From Anaspis maculata (Eukaryota; Arthropoda; Insecta; Coleoptera; Scraptiidae): DNA of 64,000 bases. Below, one piece after another: positions 58,470-64,000 of the stretch; the stretch's first letter is position 1, and the number at the start of each line of letters is the position of its first letter. The DNA lies in contig OX421962.1 of assembly GCA_949128115.1 (NCBI GenBank), positions 96,832,935-96,896,934 of the forward strand, written 5' to 3'. Made by a program: the position numbers and the translations under genes. The notes under the pieces are model-generated. The model ran no database searches. It was given only the letters and a program-made list of their open reading frames with translations, and had not been told where the DNA came from.

Positions 58470-59535
58470 CAGAGGGGTGCATGAAAAACGGCCACCGCTG
58501 TAGCATCCTTATTCCTTATCCGATCTTCAAAATTCAAAAACCAGTTCAAATGGTTTCATGTCTTCTATAATTCGACAGTGGAAAATATTTTTTCTGTTAT
58601 GATGCTTCTGAGCACTGATAGTCAACTTTTGTTTTTCAAATGGCAACAATATTTTTTTATTTTCTTTTTTGATTCCTTATGCTTATTTGAATATAATGAT
58701 GCATCAATATCACACATTTTATCATTAGACACGAAGGAAACAAATTCGAAGGAACTGCGAAATTTTTACACATCACAGTAGCATCACAACACCCACGATA
58801 TGCACGCGATCTGGTAGGTTGGGTGCAAAATGATGTTCAAAAGCACATGGTAGGTCAGGCGTTTGATTTTTCAAAATGTAAATGTCAAAATGTTTTCAAA
58901 ATCCAAAAGAAGCTGTCCGTCTCTGAGACGTCTTTATTCTCTATTTTCAGCTTATCATTTTACACATTTTTAGGTAGGTATTGTGACCTGTCAGGACAAA
59001 AACGTCTTATAGATTTTTCATTTCCACAATACACACTTGAAAAGGTATGAAATAGCAAGCTAAAAATAGAGAATAAACAAGTCTTAGAGACGGACAGCTT
59101 CTTTCAGATTTTGAAAACATTTTGACATTTACATTTTGATAAACCAAACGCCTGACCTACTATGTGCTTTTGAACATCATTTTGCACCCAGCCTACCGGA
59201 TTTCGTGCATATCGTGGGTGTTCTGACGCTACTGTTGTGTGTGAAAATTTCGCAGTTTAATTTTTTTTCTTCGTGTTCAATAACAAAAAGTGTGATATTG
59301 ATGCATCATTATATTCAGATAATTGTAAGGAATCCGAAAAAAAATTAAAAAAATATAGTTGCCATTTGAAAAACAAAAATTGACTGTCAGTGCTCAAAAG
59401 CATCATGATAAAAAAAATATTTTCTACTGTCGAATCATAGAAGGCGTTATACCATTCAAACTGATTTTTGAATTTTGAAGATTGGATAAGGAATAACGAT
59501 GCTACAGCGGTGACCGTTTTTTATGCACTCCTCTG
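58470..59535. mobile_element. palindromic element, 1.07 kb (CAGAGGGGTGCAT ends)
   Basis: CAGAGGGGTGCATGAAAAACGG-type start (first 13 bases CAGAGGGGTGCAT) pairs with ATGCACTCCTCTG at the end, between TA dinucleotides. AATTCAAAAACCAGTT, AAGCTGTCCGTCTC and GTAGGTCAGGCGTTTG all have inverse partners. It lies 45 bases left of the second FB copy. Confidence 0.85.
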
Positions 59536-59580
59536 TATATACCAATTATTCCATTGTGCATATTTCACAATACTTTACTA

Positions 59581-61526
59581 AACTGCTTGACAATTGAACT
59601 GCAACACCTAAAAATTAGGTGCGTTTTCAAATTGAGATAGCTCAAAAAATATCTGGCGGATTCCAGAAATTCAGGCATGTGAGGAAAGATCATTTCTTTG
59701 ACTATCGAGTGCTGGTATTGATGATAAGTTTGATTGCACAATCTGTCATATACAGGGTGCCAACGGAGAGCGTGCAGATATGGGCAATCTTGCACCTTGT
59801 GCAACTTTCGAAAAAAAAGTCCGAGATTTTTTTTATCGCGTGCTTTTGAAAGGTTGAATCATTATGCCGAAACGGTTTTGAAATTTTGACCTTAACTTTT
59901 TTTTTCAAAAAATTGTGCCCAATTTTCTGAAATATGCACTTTCTGATTAAGAAAAAGAAATAGAGACATTGTTTGTTTTCAAACGGCGTCCATATTGAAT
60001 TTACTTACGAAGATTTTCATTTGAACCTCCACATCCCCTAGAAACTACCCCTTTTGGGACACCGTCTCACAACAAGATATGCAATGCTTCATTTAAAAGG
60101 CCTAAGAAAAGTACTCATCAATAATTGGATTGAAATAAGTATACTAAGATGCCCCCACACGTACAGCTCCCTAAAAACCACCCCTTGACTTCAAGGGACA
60201 GGGTTGGTATGATATCCAATAGATGAAAATTCCAAAAAACGTCTTTTTCAACCGTTCCAGTAAAAAAGTGATGCTACACGATGACCCTTTACGTAGGTCA
60301 TCCCAACAGTAGCTAACCTCTCGAAAAAAGAACTACCCTTTAAAAAAACAGTACTTCCGCAATACCTCATTTGTTAGGAGTTTTTAAAAATCTGTCGCAA
60401 AATTTTGCCGCTACCATGATTTCAGTCACATATCTACCCGAAACTACCCCTCCAATATCGCATAGCCTCTACCTTGATGCGTTATTTACGAGTTGAAAGA
60501 ACTTTTGTCTACTAACCGTTTCATTGAAATGGTGGTGTTTTCTACGATAATAGTACAAAACCTTTCCCGAAACTACCCCTAGAAATCGCCCCTTTAGTAA
60601 AAGGTATGCAATACCTCATTTGGAAGCTCAGAGAAGGTGCGATTGAATAGGTTCACAATGATTTCGCGATGACCTTACACGCATCAAGGTAAAGGATGAC
60701 GGATTTTGGAAAAATTCCAACAAATGAGGTATTGCGGAAGTATGTACTGGTTTTTTAAAGGGTACTTCTTTTTCCGAGAGGGTAGCTACTGTTGGGATGA
60801 CCTACGCAGAGGGTCATCGTGTAGCATCACTTTTTTAGTGGAACAGTTGAAAAAGGCGTTTTTCGAAATTTTCATGTACATATTGCATGTCTTATCATAC
60901 CAACCCTGTCCCTTGAAGTCAAGGGGTGGTTTTTAGGGGGCTGTACGTGTGGGGTCATCGCAGTATCCTTATTTCAATCCAATTATTGACGAGTAATTAC
61001 CTTATGCCTTTTAAATGAAGCATTGCATATCTTGTTGTGAGACGGTGTCCCAAAAGGGGTAGTTTCTTGGGAATGTGGAGGCTCAAATAAAAATCTTTGT
61101 AAGCAAATTCAATATGGACGCCGTTTGAAAACAAACAATTTCTCTATTTCTTTTTCTTTATCAGAAAGTGAATATTTCAGAAAATTTAGCACAATTTTTT
61201 GAAAAAAAAAGTTAGGGTCAAAATTCCAAAACCGTTTCGACATAATGATTCAACCTTTCAAAAGCAGGCGATAGAAAAAATCTCGGATTTTTTTTTCGAA
61301 AGTTGTACAAGGTGAAAGATTGCCCATATCTGCACGCTCTCCGTTGGCACCCTGTATATGACAAGTTGTGCAATCAAACTTATCATCAATACCAGCACTC
61401 GATAGTCAAAGGAATGACCTTTCCTCACATGCCTGAATTTCTGAAATCCGTCAGATATTTTTCGAGCTATATCAATTTGAAAACGCACCTAATTTTTAGG
61501 TGTTGCAGTTCAATTGTCAAGCAGTT
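59581..61526. mobile_element. foldback element, copy 2 (FB family)
   Basis: Same ends (AACTGCTTGACAATTGAACT) and TA flanks (59579-59580, 61527-61528) as 6505-9168. The arms look about 95 percent alike by eye near the ends. The right arm lacks about 75-80 bases just after the loop (near 60695) that copy 1 has. Length is 1946 bases with no nested hAT element. No transposase. Confidence 0.92.
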
Positions 61527-61669
61527 TAGTTGAATAAAGCATGGTATTCTACTCTCGTGTAATGGTCATCACTCATTCGAATGCTTTACGACCACTTTAC
61601 GACTCTCGCCAAGGTTTATGTCAGCATCAACTTGTATTCTCTTGAGTAACAGCGCTTATTACAAGCTAA

Positions 61670-62017
61670 TTGGATATTATTGTTACAAAATATGCTAGAG
61701 ATCTCGACGCGCGAATAAGACACATCTGCACAATGGGTGGAGGAGCTGCATTACGAGAGCTTTCAGCGAAGGCAGTGGAGTTTTCTAGAGGTCTCGCGAA
61801 CAAATTGCCTCGCAATCAATTACTTATCCAGGCGATTCTCATAGGGGCAGCTGAAGATGCTTTGCAAACTCATCGACTTAGGGAGATGAACTATCAGGCA
61901 TTTGGAGCTCCGCATTTTCCCAAGTCAGTCAAGGAAATGTTTGCGGAACCCCTTGGCGCTTTGTATCGGAACAAAGTCTATGGACAGGGAGCTGGTGCCT
62001 CAAAACTCACGTCATAA
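61670..62017 (+). CDS. unrecognised coding-like ORF, possibly truncated
   Basis: The frame is open for 115 codons with strongly protein-like composition (alanine, leucine and arginine-rich helices such as ALRELSAKAVEFSRGLANK, then FPKSVKEMFAEPLGALYRN). It stands out from the AT-rich surroundings. Its 5' side lies close to the foldback ending at 61526 and no strong start context exists, so an N-terminal part may have been lost. I do not recognise the family. A remnant of an integrated foreign gene is one option. Confidence 0.4.
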   Translation: MDIIVTKYARDLDARIRHICTMGGGAALRELSAKAVEFSRGLANKLPRNQLLIQAILIGAAEDALQTHRLREMNYQAFGAPHFPKSVKEMFAEPLGALYRNKVYGQGAGASKLTS

Positions 62018-62584
62018 GGTACATGATTTTAGCCCTATAGGTCTAATGAACGTTGATGAGGTTTTTCAAAATTTCTTTGTCTTACATGTCAGACAATGTC
62101 AGGCTTGTCAATTTTCGAAAAATGGTCAAAATTCACGTCATGAGGTACATGGATGAAACCAACGGGCTTTTGTGTGAGAACATCTCCTTAATCAAAAATC
62201 GGGTCATAAGACAAAATATTTGAGGGCTCTCGGTTCATAGACAAGTTTGAAATTTTAAAAAAGGGCCAAAATTTACCTTCTCCTGGAGACTTCTCCTTTG
62301 ACATAATTTTAGGAATGAAAAACGACTCTTACATGATTTTTGGCGTGGGTTTCGAATCTGTCTACAAAAGTTCTCAATGGTACATTGCTTACAGGGTGCA
62401 ACATTGAAAAATGTTTCTCAAATCGTACACTCTGTATTTCAACATGGAAATCGATCCCGTCTTTCATCCTGATTACATATCAACTTTTTTTTTGTCATAG
62501 GAGGGTACCCTTTTACAAATACATGATTACAAATATATATCACACTTGGTCCTTTTTTTTTAAATTTCAAACTTGTCCAAAATA
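62018..62584. other. gene-free stretch containing a dispersed repeat copy
   Basis: 62313-62560 matches 2836-3146 in block order and orientation. At about 62487-62515 it has an extra TTTTGTCATAGGAGGGTACC-like insert that also occurs in the SINE body near 46210-46245. No gene is recognised. Confidence 0.5.
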
Positions 62585-62721
62585 GCTGTATTACACTACA
62601 CAATTTCTTGTACAATTTCTTGTACAATCTGCCAAAATAGTGTCAAAAAACAATGAACTTGATTGTTGATTCGACAGATTCTTCAAGAAATTGTACAAGA
62701 AATTGTGTAGTGTAATACAGC
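62585..62721. mobile_element. MITE, copy 2 (mate at 26279-26404)
   Basis: GCTGTATTACACTACACAAT and its exact inverse form the ends, beside TA (62583-62584, 62722-62723). ACAATTTCTTGTACAA repeats inwards. The interior is inverted relative to copy 1. Confidence 0.85.
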
Positions 62722-62725
62722 TATT

Positions 62726-62980
62726 ATGGACCTAAAGCCCCCAAAAATGTTGTCTCACAACCAGATTTTTGATAAAGGGGATGTTCCCATCAAAGTCCAG
62801 TTGGTTTCTGGTCATTTTCTGGGAGATCCCAGTTCGCGCGCTCCCAATGTAAACAGCACTGTGCCTGTGGCGCGAAATTCAAATGCCGCAAACCAATTGA
62901 ACATTTCTTCCCACTGCCATTCCCCTGTCCAAATAAACCGTGACACAAGTGCACAATTAGGATTAACGCCTGAACCTTAG
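62726..62980 (+). CDS. unrecognised coding-like ORF
   Basis: 84 codons open immediately after the MITE, starting MDLKPPKMLSHNQIF and ending TSAQLGLTPEP, with mixed codons and no low complexity. It may be the C-terminal part of a gene cut by the MITE. It lies on the same strand as 61670-62017. Family unknown. Confidence 0.3.
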   Translation: MDLKPPKMLSHNQIFDKGDVPIKVQLVSGHFLGDPSSRAPNVNSTVPVARNSNAANQLNISSHCHSPVQINRDTSAQLGLTPEP

Positions 62981-63031
62981 AGTTCTTTCAAATTATAAAG
63001 TAATTTCCATCATTGATTATGAATGATGCTA

Positions 63032-63324
63032 CAGTAATGTCTGGATAATCCGAACAGAAAGTTGCCAGACTCCGTTCGGATTACGAAAACGACCAGATTA
63101 CAGAATGCATAATGAAATAGGCCTTAGTGACTGCCTGAAATGTTATAATTATACATTCAAATTGATACGTAGTGACCTTCATACAAAGTAGAGAAGAAAA
63201 TCTCGAACATTAGTAAAATAACGACAAACTTACAAGAAGGCATATCATTTTACTTTATTGGGGTGCTCGGATTATTAGGTGCTTCGGATTATAGAGGGTT
63301 CGGATTATCCATATAACATTACTG
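63032..63324. mobile_element. pogo/Tigger-like MITE, 293 bp
   Basis: CAGTAATGTCTGGATAATCC is mirrored by GGATTATCCATATAACATTACTG with one short irregularity, beside TA (63030-63031, 63325-63326). CAGT ends, TA target and repeated CGGATTA motifs inside are typical of pogo-type elements. Confidence 0.85.
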
Positions 63325-63344
63325 TATTACCTTATTATACCAAG

Positions 63345-63655
63345 CGTTCATAAATTGAATGGGTCAAGGGTGCCTGTGAATCCAAAAACATCTGTCGCAA
63401 CTAGGGTAATTGCGGCTTTACAGAACTACGTATGTCGCCGGCGACAGTGTCGCTGGCCAATAGAATTCGATCTGCCTGTACTCCCCGACCTCACTCCATA
63501 ATTACCGCGACAGGAGTTTCTGTCGTCGTGTCGTTCAAATTATTCAACTACAGTGGAGTGGGGGATTGTCGCCGGCGACAAACCGGCGACAAACGAAATT
63601 CTGTGAAGCCGCCATAATCCTTTTGTAATAAATTTGTCAAACTTTGACAAGTTAC
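63345..63655. mobile_element. repeat shared with 56930-57070, split by an insertion
   Basis: TTCATAAATTGAATGGGTCAAGG-type start (first 20 bases TTCATAAATTGAATGGGTCA), GGGTGCCTGTGAAT, CTAGGGTAAT and AATAAATTTGTCAAACTTT match the centre of the 56228-57701 palindrome. The match is interrupted at 63411-63614. Confidence 0.75.
63411..63614. mobile_element. 204-bp MITE with 4-bp TAAT duplication
   Basis: TGCGGCTTTACAGAA and TTCTGTGAAGCCGCC(A) form the ends, with CGCCGGCGACA motifs inside. TAAT lies at 63407-63410 and 63615-63618. The homologous sequence near 57010 has the site once, without the insert. Confidence 0.85.
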
Positions 63656-64000
63656 GTCCCATATTATTGATCTCTGATCTGCCATAAGTGCATTTGTGTG
63701 AATCAGCGTGAATTTTGTGAAAGTTGAGCAGGTTGTCGTTCATCAAATCAACCACAAACCAGTGGCAGTACGCATAAGACGTCTGCGGGGTGGTCTGCCA
63801 AAAATAGAGCTTGGCTTGATATGAGTGCATTCTGTATATCAACGATTTCATGGCCAAGTCCTTTTTGATAATTTTCTGGCGTGTTCCCAAAGAGAGTCCA
63901 ATTTCTTGAGAGAGATGAGAGATCTCTCAACGGCTTTTTAAACTCTTGTTCCATACGTTGACGAACGTCATTAACAACTTCTTCTGTGCGAACGGTTGGC
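63656..64000 (-). pseudogene. decayed mariner-like transposase, N-terminal part
   Basis: Read on the minus strand from the window edge, the frame gives TVRTEEVVNDVRQRMEQEF and then, after a frame change near 63900, KIIKKDLAMKSLIYRMHSYQ. These correspond to the tandem helix-turn-helix DNA-binding region of mariner/IS630-type transposases in arthropods. The catalytic DDE domain is not present and the reading frame is broken. It continues beyond the window. Confidence 0.6.

Noticed and set aside
175..64000. CRISPR array, bacterial operons or ribosomal RNA
   Set aside because: The spaced repeats seen are palindromic transposon arms or simple repeats; there are no spacers, operonic genes or rRNA signatures.

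Overview
The window is nuclear DNA of an arthropod, most likely an insect. It is AT-rich, carries spliced host exons with canonical GT/AG borders, has one 200-base assembly gap (24001-24200), and is crowded with non-LTR retrotransposon remnants, a tRNA-derived SINE and DNA-transposon relics. Frequent short GTACCTACC-type words fit a hemipteran such as a whitefly or aphid, but I cannot fix the species.

Host genes are few. (1) 4615-5466 (+) is an intact single-exon HtrA-type serine protease of 283 aa with the catalytic triad, a membrane segment and no PDZ domain; a GC-rich minisatellite lies just upstream. (2) Two exons on the minus strand look like the 3' half of one neuropeptide GPCR gene of the pyrokinin/CAPA class. 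Exon 43437-43645 encodes TM6-TM7 with the NPxxY motif. Exon 19846-20655 encodes a 269-residue C-terminal tail. Both junctions are phase 0, so the proposed intron is about 22.8 kb and holds the gap and most of the repeats; the 5' exons would lie beyond 64000. (3) A few other coding-like segments could not be named (1515-1643, 38695-38937, 49090-50161, 61670-62017, 62726-62980).

The rest is a mosaic of inverted-repeat elements. At least 25 hairpin, foldback or palindromic units from about 0.1 to 4.5 kb were found, many with a TA at both ends. They include a foldback family present at 6505-9168 and 59581-61526, with a likely relative at 41052-43152; a series of elements ending in TACAGGGTG; a foldback whose arms are GATCTC arrays (13428-15120); and a 4.5 kb palindrome (43991-48468). 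Smaller transposons are nested in them: a hAT-like element with an 8-bp duplication, a Harbinger-like MITE, two elements beginning GGGGAAGGT, and a SINE with a 15-bp duplication. Because the paired arms were once alike, the arm without the insertion often serves as the empty site.

At 35735-37332 a 1.6 kb element with perfect 31-bp terminal inverted repeats encloses a 234-codon ORF resembling a DUF7869-type (putative DDE transposase) C-terminus, itself at the centre of a larger palindrome. LINE remnants lie at 30800-31250, 31372-32208 (apparently twin-primed, with 14-bp duplications) and 54050-55370. A decayed mariner-like transposase fragment reaches the right edge. All comparisons were made by eye, so boundaries may be off by a few bases.
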